From Flavobacteriales bacterium (GTDB lineage: Bacteria; Bacteroidota; Bacteroidia; Flavobacteriales_F; PHOS-HE28): DNA of 64,000 bases. The translations under genes were made by a program, and so were the position numbers. The stretch spans positions 3,658,001 to 3,722,000 of the forward strand of contig JADJOI010000003.1 of the NCBI GenBank assembly GCA_016713875.1, read 5' to 3'. A model generated the notes under the pieces. It worked only from the letters and a program-made list of their open reading frames with translations, had not been told where the DNA came from and did not search any database. Shown here one piece after another: positions 29,427-40,062 of the stretch; positions within the stretch are counted from its first letter, which is position 1, and every line of letters starts with the position of its first letter.

Positions 29427-31235
29427 TCAAGGCAGCTGTGCGTTGCGCACAGCGGTCGGCACGCTACCGCCGATGTTCTGGAGGATGAGGTCCCGGTCAT
29501 TGCTGCCCCCCGTGTACCGCACCAGGCCGTTCAGATTCACATCCTCCTGCCGGTACTGCCCGAAGAGGGTCGATGTGGGCACGCTGCCGCCGATGGCGGT
29601 GAGGATGGGATCCCGGTCGTTCGCACTGCCCGCGTACTTCACCTGGCCATTACCGCTCACGTCCCCGGCCCAGAGCGCACGGGTGGTTCCCACGGTCTTC
29701 CGCGCATTCGTTCCGTAGGTGTCGGTGGAAGGGCTTTTGAGGTCGACCGGAGTGGAGGTGGCACTGAGCGCGATCGGCTGCAGCGTCATCGTCGGCAGGT
29801 GGTTGCGGTGGCGCACAGCGACATGGTAGGGCCCGGCGGTGGCCGGCACCGCCAGATCGCTGACGCCGTCCAGCGCCACGACGTCACCGTCCCGTTGCAA
29901 TAAGGCAGGCACCCGTTGCACCACCACCGAAGGGTCGGAGGCGGAGCGCAGTTCGATCAGGATCCAGTCCACGATGGCGTCGACCCCGGTCACGCTCAGG
30001 ACACCGCTGCCCAGGGTGCTGCCAGCGCCATGGGTGGGCGAGAGGCCAAGGCCCGAATACGGTTCGCTTTGCGGGAACGAAACCTGGGTCCGCAGGGCAT
30101 CCAACATGGTGCCGGACACCGCATTGTAGGGCCCTTCGAGCCACACATCCACGGCCAGGCGCACCAGATCTCCGCTACAGGTGCAGTCCGCACGGACCTG
30201 GTCGTTCACTGTGCCCGGATCACCATCATCACAGGGCACGCCCACTGCGCACGGCCCAGGGGCCATGGAGATGCCCATGGCGGAAAAGGGCAGCAGGGCG
30301 AGTTGCGCCACCGGGGATGGCGCACCGCCATCCACCCACTTCACCAGGTAGTTCGGCCAGGCGAGCACCGCGTAGATCACAGGTTGAGCAGCGCTGAAGT
30401 CCACGCATATGGTCTGGCACAGGGACGCGATGGTCTGTTCGAACTGGTAGGCGAGCGTCCACACGTTCCCGTTCCGCACCCACTTGCGCACACCGGCCAC
30501 GGATTGTACGTAGCACACATCGCCGGCCGCATTGAAGAAGAACAACGGGTTGAGCCCGGCGGAGGTGATCACTTGCGAAATGGTGGCGCCTGGGGCGGTC
30601 GGGAGTCCGGTGCCGACGGTATACACCCCGTCGTCCACGGTCGGTGGGCCTGCCTCGAAGATCACCGACGCCATCAGTTGGTCGTTCACGACCTTCACCG
30701 TGGACAACGCGGCGTTCGTTCCGGCCACCATGGTCTGCGGTCCGGGACCGAAGTACGCCACGCCTCCGGAATCACCGACAGCCCAGAAATGGGTGCCGTC
30801 GGTGCAGGCCGCGTGGATGGCTCTGCCGGAGAACAAGACGTTCGAGCTGGCCTGTCGAGTGAAGGTCCCGAAGTGGTCCACGGTCCCTACCACCCGCGGG
30901 TTCGTGGCCGCATCCGTGTTCCGCAGGAGGGTTCCAACGGGTGCGGGATCCCCATAGCCGGTGATCATCAGGGCGTTCGCAGCGGGGTGCGCGTTGAGCG
31001 CACCACTGAAGGAACTGCCTGCACCGAAGACCCGGTCCGCCCCCGTGGTGGGCAGGGTCACCGTGAGCGCAGCGTTCCCATTGGGATCGTACTCCCGCAG
31101 TTCGATGGCACTGCCATGTGTGGCGGAGGGGTCGGCGAGCGTCGAGATCACCACATTCCCCGGGGTGAACTGTGCGTACGTGTTGGCCCCCACCAGGAAG
31201 ATGGAACCGAGGACCAGGACCGAGGTCGAGCGCAT
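29427..31235 (-). CDS. secreted protein with C-terminal dockerin-like 'QLP' module (copy 5)
   Basis: A 602-residue exported protein. After the signal peptide (SVLVLGSIFLVGANTYAQ) comes a propeller-like domain of about 300 residues, then a cysteine linker (PCDDGDPGTVNDQVRADCTC) common in secreted Bacteroidota proteins, then the QLP module at about 357-602 with SEPYSGLG, LLQRDGDVVALDG, VAVRHRNHL, two dockerin-like repeats (KYAGSANDRDPIL, RYTGGSNDRDLIL) and the end RNAQLP. It is the most diverged of the five modules here and is 11 kb from the other four. The ATG at 31235 is used; a GTG one codon earlier is possible. Confidence 0.8.
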   Translation of the reverse strand: MRSTSVLVLGSIFLVGANTYAQFTPGNVVISTLADPSATHGSAIELREYDPNGNAALTVTLPTTGADRVFGAGSSFSGALNAHPAANALMITGYGDPAPVGTLLRNTDAATNPRVVGTVDHFGTFTRQASSNVLFSGRAIHAACTDGTHFWAVGDSGGVAYFGPGPQTMVAGTNAALSTVKVVNDQLMASVIFEAGPPTVDDGVYTVGTGLPTAPGATISQVITSAGLNPLFFFNAAGDVCYVQSVAGVRKWVRNGNVWTLAYQFEQTIASLCQTICVDFSAAQPVIYAVLAWPNYLVKWVDGGAPSPVAQLALLPFSAMGISMAPGPCAVGVPCDDGDPGTVNDQVRADCTCSGDLVRLAVDVWLEGPYNAVSGTMLDALRTQVSFPQSEPYSGLGLSPTHGAGSTLGSGVLSVTGVDAIVDWILIELRSASDPSVVVQRVPALLQRDGDVVALDGVSDLAVPATAGPYHVAVRHRNHLPTMTLQPIALSATSTPVDLKSPSTDTYGTNARKTVGTTRALWAGDVSGNGQVKYAGSANDRDPILTAIGGSVPTSTLFGQYRQEDVNLNGLVRYTGGSNDRDLILQNIGGSVPTAVRNAQLP

Positions 31236-31319
31236 CACAGGGAGGGTTGGCCGTTTCCAACGGTCGAGACCTCAGGAAGACGCGCTACACGCTCGCAGGT
31301 TGCCGGCGGCCTGAACGAA

Positions 31320-31343
31320 GAACGGCGCCCATGGGCGCCGTTC
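31320..31343 (-). terminator. 24-bp perfect palindrome after atpC
   Basis: GAACGGCGCCCA / TGGGCGCCGTTC, a perfect 12-bp inverted repeat about 48 bp past the atpC stop, positioned as the terminator of the atpD-atpC operon. No U-tract is present. Confidence 0.65.
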
Positions 31344-31390
31344 GATCCGTGTCGCAGGTGTCGGACGGGGGTCCGACGTTCACCTCGGAC

Positions 31391-31624
31391 CTACTCCGCG
31401 AGCACCAGCACGGTGTTGCGGCTCACCTCCACCACGCCGCCCTTCACCGCGAAGGACTGCTCGCCCTTGGCCGTGCGCAGCTTCACCTCACCGGCCTTCA
31501 GCACGGTGATCAGGGGCGCGTGGTTCTCCAGGAAGCCCATGCTGCCGTCCACGCCGGGCACGCCGACGTACGAGGCCTCGCCTTTGAAGAGCTCCTTGTC
31601 CGGGGTGATGATCTCGACTCTCAT
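31391..31624 (-). CDS. atpC: ATP synthase F1 subunit epsilon
   Basis: A 77-residue short epsilon subunit comprising only the N-terminal beta-sandwich (MRVEIITPDKELFKGEASYV through GVVEVSRNTVLVLAE); the C-terminal helical hairpin of longer homologues is absent, as is common in Bacteroidota. It belongs to the F1 rotor and lies 53 bp downstream of atpD. Start chosen at MRVEII; two ATGs a few codons upstream are less like family starts. Confidence 0.92.
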   Translation of the reverse strand: MRVEIITPDKELFKGEASYVGVPGVDGSMGFLENHAPLITVLKAGEVKLRTAKGEQSFAVKGGVVEVSRNTVLVLAE

Positions 31625-31635
31625 GGGTGCTGTGC

Positions 31636-31673
31636 TCATGGGCCCATGCGCAAATGTGCACATGGCCACATGG
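31636..31673. repeat. CACATG-rich intergenic repeat, copy B
   Basis: Lies in the atpD-atpC gap and shares the core AATGTGCACATGGCCACATG with the repeat at 19917-19954 (two differences over 18 bases). Both sit between co-directional genes. Confidence 0.5.
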
Positions 31674-31677
31674 TTCC

Positions 31678-33189
<1,512 letters not shown>

Positions 33190-33338
33190 GAGGGAGTTGG
33201 GCTGTTCTTGTGGGGTTGCCCCCGATTTGCGGGCGCGAAGGTAGGGCTTCGCCGGGGATGGACCAATGGGGGTTCTCAACAGGTGTTCATGGGGGAGGGG
33301 TGAGGCCCCAGCCGTGAACGAGGCTGCCCCCGGATCGC

Positions 33339-34784
33339 TCAGGGATCCAACCGGACACGCACCCGGCCATGAAGCGCGCCGTTGCGCTCATGGACCACGA
33401 TGGTGTAGAGTCCGCGAGGTAGATCGCCCACCCATAGCGGGGCCGGTTCGGACGTTGTGCGCCGCACCACGCGGCCAAGTGGATCGATGAGTTCGATCCG
33501 AGCGGAGGCGGGCGCACCGCTGACCTGCACGCGGTCCGTGGCCGGGTTGGGCCAGGCGGTCAGCGATGTCGTGGCCGTCACGGTGGGCTCCTCCTGCACG
33601 CCGACCGGACCGCAGCCGCTGGTGGTTGAGCCGCCGCTCCACACCCCTACGCGGTACACGCTGTCGGCACCGGCGGTGGTGAAGATGCCTCCGATGTGCA
33701 GGCTGTCGCGGAACAGGCCGATCGCACGGGTGGGCAGATCGAAGTAGCCCGGGGGCACCAGGCTGCACCAGCGCTGCCCATCCCAGCGGGCCAGGCCCCC
33801 GGAAGGGATGTCACCGATCATGTTGAAGCTGCCGGCCACATACAGGGTATCATGCCACCAGAGCAGTTCGTTCACCTGGTGGCTGGCGCTTCCGGCCGTA
33901 CCCCCGGCCAGGTCGGTCCAGGTGCTGCCATCGAAGGCTGCGATGCTGTTGCCCGGGTTGTCCGGGTGGCCATCCGGTGGGTCGCGGCTGAAGACACCGG
34001 CCGCGTACAGCAGACCGTCATGCACTTCCAGGCGGTTGATCCAACTGTAGCTGCCCGCGAACAAGGCGCCACCGGGCAGACCTTCCCAGGCCGAACCGTT
34101 CCAACGGGCGATACTGTTGCCCAAGGGACCAGCGAAGTTCCCGGCGATGTACAGCATACCGTTGTAAAAGGCCAGGTCGAAGATGGAGTTGGTGCCTTGC
34201 ACGGGAGTGATGTCCGGGAGGTCGTGAACGCGGTACCAACGTGTGCCATCCCAGCGGGCCAGGCCCAAGGCAGTGATGGTGTCCATTTGGTTGAATAAGC
34301 CACCGGCATAGAGCCCATCGGGCCCGGCGCGCAAGCTGCTCACCGTGCCGTCGGCCCCAGTGCCCAAGGGTTGCCAGGCCTGCCCGTCCCACCGCGCCAC
34401 CCGGTTCAGTTCGGTCTGGCCCGAGTGGGTGAAGGTGCCACAGGCGTACAGCTCCCCGTTCCAGAACTCCAGGTCGGTGGTGGGGCTGGAGGAGCCCCCA
34501 TTGCCCGGAGTAATGCAGTCCCAGGTTCCACCGTGAAGGCCACAACCGAGCGTATGGAACGCCGATCCATCCCACCGTGTGACGGATGGTGACATGGCAC
34601 CCTCCACCAAGGTGAACGACCCACAGATGTACAAGGAACCGTCTGTAGAATCAGCCTCCAGCCGTTGCGGTCCTGAATTGCCGATCCCGTGGCCAAGGGG
34701 CTGCACCAAAGGTTGCGAGCCCACCGCGTGCCAGGTCAATACAGCCGTTAGGAGAGCGGCCCGGTTCGGTGTGCTCCTGTTCAT
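33339..34784 (-). CDS. secreted propeller-like protein with T9SS sorting domain (third gene of triplet)
   Basis: A 481-residue exported protein with repeated blades of the form LARWDGTRWYRVHDLP, LYAAGVFS and LYIAGNF, resembling delta-60/kelch-like repeats, ending in a sorting domain from about AWPNPATDRVQVSGAP. Its central 962 bp (33523-34484) match 34968-35929 of the upstream gene without a single indel, whereas the N-terminal ~110 residues and the C-terminal ~60 residues differ. Its ATG overlaps the previous stop by four bases. Function unknown. Confidence 0.82.
   Translation of the reverse strand: MNRSTPNRAALLTAVLTWHAVGSQPLVQPLGHGIGNSGPQRLEADSTDGSLYICGSFTLVEGAMSPSVTRWDGSAFHTLGCGLHGGTWDCITPGNGGSSSPTTDLEFWNGELYACGTFTHSGQTELNRVARWDGQAWQPLGTGADGTVSSLRAGPDGLYAGGLFNQMDTITALGLARWDGTRWYRVHDLPDITPVQGTNSIFDLAFYNGMLYIAGNFAGPLGNSIARWNGSAWEGLPGGALFAGSYSWINRLEVHDGLLYAAGVFSRDPPDGHPDNPGNSIAAFDGSTWTDLAGGTAGSASHQVNELLWWHDTLYVAGSFNMIGDIPSGGLARWDGQRWCSLVPPGYFDLPTRAIGLFRDSLHIGGIFTTAGADSVYRVGVWSGGSTTSGCGPVGVQEEPTVTATTSLTAWPNPATDRVQVSGAPASARIELIDPLGRVVRRTTSEPAPLWVGDLPRGLYTIVVHERNGALHGRVRVRLDP
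33523..34484. repeat. 962-bp direct repeat, copy A (paired with 34968-35929)
   Basis: Aligns to 34968-35929 at a constant offset of 1445 bp with scattered substitutions and no gaps; the first ~270 bp are virtually identical. It covers the propeller body plus the start of the sorting domain of the two adjacent paralogues. Confidence 0.88.
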
Positions 34785-35003
34785 CGCACCATCAAGCTCG
34801 TTCGGGCCATCACCACACCGCGCTCATCCACGCAGGCCAGGTCGTAGAGGCCGGGGGGCAGTGCGACCAGCTCCAGATGGGGCATGCCGCTTCGTCCCCA
34901 GGCCACCACACGCCCCAAGGCATCGGTGAGCCGCAGGCGGCTGCCGGCGTGCAGACCGGCGTAGGTCACCTGCACGCGGTCCGTGGCCGGGTTGGGCCAG
35001 GCG
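34780..35003. repeat. 224-bp direct repeat, copy A (paired with 36216-36439)
   Basis: Aligns to 36216-36439 at a constant offset of 1436 bp. It holds a sorting-domain cassette (THAGLHAGSRLRL-type region, end SLMVR) together with the overlapping start codon of the following gene. Confidence 0.85.
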
Positions 35004-36220
35004 GTCAGCGATGTCGTGGCCGTCACGGTGGGCTCCTCCTGCACGCCGACCGGACCGCAGCCGCTGGTGGTTGAGCCGCCGCTCCACACCCCTACGCGGT
35101 ACACGCTGTCGGCACCGGCGGTGGTGAAGATGCCTCCGATGTGCAGGCTGTCGCGGAACAGGCCGATCGCACGGGTGGGCAGATCGAAGTAGCCCGGGGG
35201 CACCAGGCTGCACCAGCGCTGCCCATCCCAGCGGGCCAGGCCCCCGGAGGGGATGCCACCGATGGCGTTGAAGCTGCCGGCCACGTACAGGGTGTCATGC
35301 CACCAGAGGAGTTCGTTCACCTGGTGGCTGGCGCTTCCGGCCGTACCCCCGGCCAGGTCGGTCCAGGTGCTGCCGTCGAAGGCTGCGATGCTGTTGCCCG
35401 GGTTGTCCGGATGGCCATCCGGTGGGGTGCGGCTGAAGACCCCCGCCGCGTACAGCAGACCATCATGCACTTCCAGGCGGTTGATCCAACTGTAGCTGCC
35501 CGCGAACAAGGCGCCACCGGGCAGACCCTCCCAGGCCGAACCGTTCCAACGGGCGATGCTGTTGCCCAAGGACCCCTTGAAGTTGCCGGCGATGTAGAGC
35601 AAGCCGTCGTAAAAGGCCAGGTCGAAGATGGCGTTGGTGCCAATGCCGGAGTTGATATCGGGCAGGCCATGGACACGATGCCAGCGGGTACCATCCCAGC
35701 GAGCCAGGCCGAGTGCGGTTATGGTGTCCATCAGGTTGAACCAACCAGCCGCGTACAACCCATCGGGCCCGGCGCGCAAGCTGCTCACCGTGCCGTCGGC
35801 CCCTGTGCCCAAGGGCTGCCAGGCCTGCCCGTCCCACCGCGCCACCCGGTTCAGTTCGGTCTGGCCCGAGTGGGTGAAGGTGCCACAGGCGTACAGCTCC
35901 CCGTTCCAGAACTCCAGGTCGGTGGTGGGTATCGTCGCACCGGGACCGAGATCGGTGATACAGTCCCAAGGATTGCCCAGTAGTCCACAACCCACTGGCC
36001 GTAAGCTGTCGCCATCCCATTGAGCTACTCCTGGCCCCGATGTGCCGTTCACTAGTGTATGGCCCCCGGCGATGAACAGGACCTGGTCCGAAGGGTCGGC
36101 CTCCAAGCGCCAGACCCCCCCTGTGCCCAAGCCACCGTCGATGGGTGACACCCCGGCCTGCGGGCGAACTGGATGCGCCCACAAGAGTGCTGCGCAAGCG
36201 GCGAACACGCACCGGTTCAT
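34781..36220 (-). CDS. secreted propeller-like protein with T9SS sorting domain (middle, mosaic gene of triplet)
   Basis: A 479-residue exported protein whose propeller body is nearly the same as that of the gene downstream (33339-34784), but whose C-terminal sorting domain (TYAGLHAGSRLRLTDALG, ending SLMVR) is nearly the same as that of the gene upstream (36217-38970). The N-terminal ~110 residues are its own (signal peptide FAACAALLWAHPVRPQ). This looks like recombination within the operon. It overlaps both neighbours by four bases (ATGA). Function unknown. Confidence 0.82.
   Translation of the reverse strand: MNRCVFAACAALLWAHPVRPQAGVSPIDGGLGTGGVWRLEADPSDQVLFIAGGHTLVNGTSGPGVAQWDGDSLRPVGCGLLGNPWDCITDLGPGATIPTTDLEFWNGELYACGTFTHSGQTELNRVARWDGQAWQPLGTGADGTVSSLRAGPDGLYAAGWFNLMDTITALGLARWDGTRWHRVHGLPDINSGIGTNAIFDLAFYDGLLYIAGNFKGSLGNSIARWNGSAWEGLPGGALFAGSYSWINRLEVHDGLLYAAGVFSRTPPDGHPDNPGNSIAAFDGSTWTDLAGGTAGSASHQVNELLWWHDTLYVAGSFNAIGGIPSGGLARWDGQRWCSLVPPGYFDLPTRAIGLFRDSLHIGGIFTTAGADSVYRVGVWSGGSTTSGCGPVGVQEEPTVTATTSLTAWPNPATDRVQVTYAGLHAGSRLRLTDALGRVVAWGRSGMPHLELVALPPGLYDLACVDERGVVMARTSLMVR
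34968..35929. repeat. 962-bp direct repeat, copy B (paired with 33523-34484)
   Basis: The other copy of the propeller-body repeat, in the middle gene of the triplet. Confidence 0.88.
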
Positions 36221-36439
36221 CGCACCATCAGGCTCGTTCGGGCCATCACCACGCCGCGCTCATCCACGCAGGCCAGGTCGTAGAGGCCGGGCGGTAAAAG
36301 GCCCAGCTCCAAATGAGGCATGCCGCTGCGGCCCCAGGCCACCACACGCCCCAAGGCATCGGTGAGCCGCAGGCGGCTGCCGGCGTGCAGGCCGGCGTAA
36401 GTGACCTGCACACGGTCCGTGGCCGGGTTGGGCCAGGCG
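36216..36439. repeat. 224-bp direct repeat, copy B (paired with 34780-35003)
   Basis: The other copy of the sorting-domain cassette, at the 3' end of the first gene of the triplet. Confidence 0.85.
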
Positions 36440-38970
36440 ATGAGCCCCTCCGTTGGGCCGGGTGCGTCGGTGGCGCTCACCACCAATTCACGCAAGCTCA
36501 TCCGGGCGACGAAGGCATCGCTGTTGTCGGTGTTCAGGCTACCGGAGGTCAGGCTGGGTTCGCAATAGGAGACCCCGGGGTAGGGGCAGCGGTCGTCATA
36601 GCTCCAGCCCCCGGCGCTGCCACCCCAATAGAGGGCCTCGCCTTCCACCAAGGCAAGTCCGTAGCCGAAGTCGTTGCCCCAATCGATCTTCCAGGCGTCC
36701 TGTACATCGCTCATGTGATCGAAGCGACTGCCGAACACGGTGCTCCAGAACAAGCTGTGGTCGTTGAGGAAACAGGCCAGCACCACTTGGGTCTGGGAAT
36801 TCCCGTCCAAGGTATTGTATGGCAGGTGGTAGAACGGCGTGGCAGGCACCGTGGGGAAGGAGGCCGGTGCGGGTTGGGTGAGCTGGGCCACGATGCCCAG
36901 CAGGTAAAGGTGACCGTCGCCGTCATGGCGCAGGTGGTAGAACCGGCAGAGGTCAAAGGGGTGCCAATTGGTGTAGGCCAACAGCCGCACCTCCTCGGCA
37001 TATTCATCGCCGTTGCCACCGAAGAAGGTGCCCCAGAGCAGTTGTCCGTTCAGCAGGTCGAACTCCGCCAGGTAATGGTCCTGATGGTTCTGCACATCCT
37101 CCACCCAGGGGTTGAGGCCGCCCGGGTTGCAGATGGAGATGGCCCCCGGGGCGGCGGTGCAGGCGTTCACCACCGGCGGCTGGTCACCGCGCCCCACGCC
37201 CAGCACCGTCACACGGCCGTCATGCACCGAGGCGGCGTAAAGCCCTTTCAGCCCATTGAGGTTGGTGGTCCACGCCGGTTCACCCAGGAAGGGGCCCAGC
37301 CGGAAGCTGGCCAGAAAGCCGTTCTCCGAGCCGGTGCCCACCTGCTGAAAGAGGCCCGGTGGTCCTTGCTGGGGCATCGTGCCGGAGGTGCGGCCCACCA
37401 GCACAAGGGCCTCTTCGGTGCTGGAGGGCCCGGTGGGTTGGAACAGGTACGCCAGATCGTAGGCCTCGTCGTCCGCCGGACTGCCGTAGAAGGTGCTCCA
37501 TTGCATGGCGTACCCACTGGTGAGGGCCACGAGAAAGCAGTCCGTACCACCCGCGCTGGCGGCCTGCTGGTAGTTGGCCGTGGCCGGGTCGCAGAGCGGC
37601 AGGCTGTTCACCGTGGCGTTGCAGGCGTTGTAGCCGCCCGTGCTCGTGCTGGTGGTGCCGGCCAAAAAGATCCGGCCGTTCACGTCCTCCTCGATCGCGG
37701 CGATCAGGTCCACCCCATTGCCGCCAAAATAGAATGCGCGCTGTAGTGTGCCGAGCAGCGGATCGAACGCGGCAAAGACACCATCCGTAGTGCCGCTCAG
37801 GGACGCCTGGAAATAGGTCGCATCCATCGGGTCCACGTTCGGGAGCTTGATGACATCTTCGCTGGTGGTCCACCCAACGGCATACAGGCGGCTGTTGTTG
37901 TTGCTGACCCGCAGTTCGGTGAACCGTTCGCGGTCCGTGCCGCCGTAGTACGTGACCCAATCGCGCGTGGCATCCTGCAAAGGGTTGCCCGGCGCGTACC
38001 GGAAGCGCATCATGTAGGCGTCCCAAAGGCCGCCTTGGTAGGCCAGGGCACCGGGGGCCACGGGGTAGCTGGGGTCGTCGGAGCTGCCCGCCAGGTAGAC
38101 CGAGCCGTCGTCGGCCGCGGCGAGCGCATTGCCGTGGTCGTCCACTGTGGAGGGCAGGTCCGTACCCACCATGGTGCTCCACTCCAGGTTGTCGGGCCCA
38201 CCGCCTCCGCCACCAGCGAGAGGGGGCGGGCCGATCGCGAACACCAACGGTTTGCTACTGTCGTAGCTCCCAAAGGTGAACGATACCAGTCCTCCACCGT
38301 CGCTGGCGTCGTAGCTGGGCGTCCAGGCCACAGGGATCAGCACATCGTTGGGTCCGAGTTGGTAGGCGAAGGCTTCTTCCAGCTTCAGGAAGCGTTGGCC
38401 GAGGTATACCCTGAGCATGCCTTGCACGTCTACGCCCAGGCTGTCCTGGCCGGAAAAGAAGAGCTGCACCGCACTGGGGTCCGCACCCGGCCTGAACACA
38501 AAGGTCATCTTGTGACCGGCCGACCCGTAATGGTGCTGCAGGTCCACGCGTGGGTAGATGTCCACGCGTTTGATGCCTCGGTACGCTTGGACCCCGGTGA
38601 TGCCCGTGCCTGTATGAGCCAGGTAGTAGTTGGCCAAGCCCCCCGTCTCTCCCAAGGTCAGTGTGGTGGCCTGGGGATCGAAGTCTTCGCCCACAAAGGC
38701 CATATTCACGCTCCAGATGGTATCTGTGCTGGCCATGGCCCACGTCACGCTCGCATCCTGGTGCAACCAGCTCTTGATGGGCGCGTTCTCAGAAGAGTGG
38801 GCGACGGTGGTCACCACCTGGCCATCGGTGTCCAAGGTCTGTCCCGCTTCACGGCGGAACCAGGCCGATCCTATGGTGTCATTCTGATGGTCGATGATCT
38901 GCGCGTCCAGTGGCACGGAAGGTGCCATCATCAGGACGATCATGGCTCGAACTGCGTTCGTCGTGTTCAT
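36217..38970 (-). CDS. large secreted SBBP/propeller protein with T9SS sorting domain (first gene of triplet)
   Basis: A 917-residue exported protein. An N-terminal DUF7948-like domain (about 30-250; AWFRREAGQ, ANYYLAHTGTGITGVQAYRG, LEEAFAYQL) is followed by a glycine run (GGGGGG), SBBP-type propeller repeats (WSTMVGTD, DWVTYYGGTDRERFTEL, WSTFYGSPADDEAYDL, LWGTFFGGNGDEYAEEV) and a sorting domain ending SLMVR. This architecture is common in gliding and biofilm Bacteroidota and is probably structural or adhesive. It heads an operon of three overlapping genes. Confidence 0.85.
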   Translation of the reverse strand: MNTTNAVRAMIVLMMAPSVPLDAQIIDHQNDTIGSAWFRREAGQTLDTDGQVVTTVAHSSENAPIKSWLHQDASVTWAMASTDTIWSVNMAFVGEDFDPQATTLTLGETGGLANYYLAHTGTGITGVQAYRGIKRVDIYPRVDLQHHYGSAGHKMTFVFRPGADPSAVQLFFSGQDSLGVDVQGMLRVYLGQRFLKLEEAFAYQLGPNDVLIPVAWTPSYDASDGGGLVSFTFGSYDSSKPLVFAIGPPPLAGGGGGGPDNLEWSTMVGTDLPSTVDDHGNALAAADDGSVYLAGSSDDPSYPVAPGALAYQGGLWDAYMMRFRYAPGNPLQDATRDWVTYYGGTDRERFTELRVSNNNSRLYAVGWTTSEDVIKLPNVDPMDATYFQASLSGTTDGVFAAFDPLLGTLQRAFYFGGNGVDLIAAIEEDVNGRIFLAGTTSTSTGGYNACNATVNSLPLCDPATANYQQAASAGGTDCFLVALTSGYAMQWSTFYGSPADDEAYDLAYLFQPTGPSSTEEALVLVGRTSGTMPQQGPPGLFQQVGTGSENGFLASFRLGPFLGEPAWTTNLNGLKGLYAASVHDGRVTVLGVGRGDQPPVVNACTAAPGAISICNPGGLNPWVEDVQNHQDHYLAEFDLLNGQLLWGTFFGGNGDEYAEEVRLLAYTNWHPFDLCRFYHLRHDGDGHLYLLGIVAQLTQPAPASFPTVPATPFYHLPYNTLDGNSQTQVVLACFLNDHSLFWSTVFGSRFDHMSDVQDAWKIDWGNDFGYGLALVEGEALYWGGSAGGWSYDDRCPYPGVSYCEPSLTSGSLNTDNSDAFVARMSLRELVVSATDAPGPTEGLIAWPNPATDRVQVTYAGLHAGSRLRLTDALGRVVAWGRSGMPHLELGLLPPGLYDLACVDERGVVMARTSLMVR

Positions 38971-39108
38971 GGTAAATCGGATCGTTGATCGATCGATCCT
39001 ACGAACGAATCATGGGATCTCAAAATTCATGTGGCAGATGGTGGGCCGCACACACGCCAGGTTCCGTCGATCAGCGGATCCCCCGCCCTTCCGACCTTCG
39101 CCCCCGCG

Positions 39109-40053
39109 ATGCAGGTGCACACCGACCTCGAACGGTTCACGGGCGTGGAGCGCCCCGTGCTCACCACCGGCACCTTCGACGGGGTGCACCGGGGCCACCG
39201 GGTCATCCTCGACCGGCTGAACCAGGTGGCGCGGCGCGAAGGGGGCAGCTCGGTGCTCTTCACCTTCCACCCGCATCCGCGCATGGTGCTCTTCCCCACG
39301 GACAACGACCTCAAGCTGCTGAGCACGCAGAAGGAGAAGATCGCCCTGCTGGAGGCCGCCGGGGTGGACCACCTGCTGGTGATCCCGTTCAGCCGCGCCT
39401 TCAGTCGCCTGAAGGCGTTGGAGTATGTACGCGATGTGCTCGTGGAGGCCATCGGGGTGCACGCCCTGGTGATCGGCCACGACCACCGGTTCGGGCGCAA
39501 CCGCGAGGGCGACATCCACCTGCTGCGGCAGCTGGGCGAGGTGTACGACTTCCAGGTGGAGGAGATCCCCGCGCATGAGGTGGACCATGTGCAGGTGAGC
39601 AGCACCAAGGTGCGGCAGGCGCTGCTGGAGGGCGATGTGCGCGCGGCGGCCAGCTACCTGGGTTACGCGTACACGCTGGGCGGCGTGGTCGTGAAGGGCG
39701 ATCAGCGCGGCCGCGGCATCGGCTTCCCCACGGCCAACCTGGGCCTGGTGGACCCCTTCAAGCTGGTGCCGGCCAAGGGCGTGTACGCGGTCACCGCCAC
39801 GCTGCGCGGCCGGAGCTTCCCCGGCATGCTCAACATCGGGGTACGGCCCACCGCGGTGCGCGACGGCGAGCGCACCATCGAGGCCCACCTCTTCGGGCTG
39901 GACCACGAGGTGTACGGCGAACCCATGGAGCTGCAGTTGCACGCCCGCCTGCGCGACGAACGCACGTTCACCGGCCTGGATGCGTTGAAGGAACAGCTCC
40001 ACCGCGACCGCGAAGCGGCCCAGGCGGCGCTGAAGGCCCTGTCCGCGTCATAG
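39109..40053 (+). CDS. ribF: bifunctional riboflavin kinase / FAD synthetase
   Basis: A 314-residue enzyme that makes FMN and FAD. The N-terminal nucleotidyltransferase domain shows TTGTFDGVHRGHRVIL and VIGHDHRFGRNREGD; the C-terminal kinase domain shows VVKGDQRGRGIGFPTANL. Length and both domains are normal. The start MQVHTDLERF is chosen over an earlier in-frame ATG because GACCTTCG, a -7-like element, lies 9-16 nt before 39109. Confidence 0.95.
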   Translation: MQVHTDLERFTGVERPVLTTGTFDGVHRGHRVILDRLNQVARREGGSSVLFTFHPHPRMVLFPTDNDLKLLSTQKEKIALLEAAGVDHLLVIPFSRAFSRLKALEYVRDVLVEAIGVHALVIGHDHRFGRNREGDIHLLRQLGEVYDFQVEEIPAHEVDHVQVSSTKVRQALLEGDVRAAASYLGYAYTLGGVVVKGDQRGRGIGFPTANLGLVDPFKLVPAKGVYAVTATLRGRSFPGMLNIGVRPTAVRDGERTIEAHLFGLDHEVYGEPMELQLHARLRDERTFTGLDALKEQLHRDREAAQAALKALSAS

Positions 40054-40062
40054 CCCTGCACC

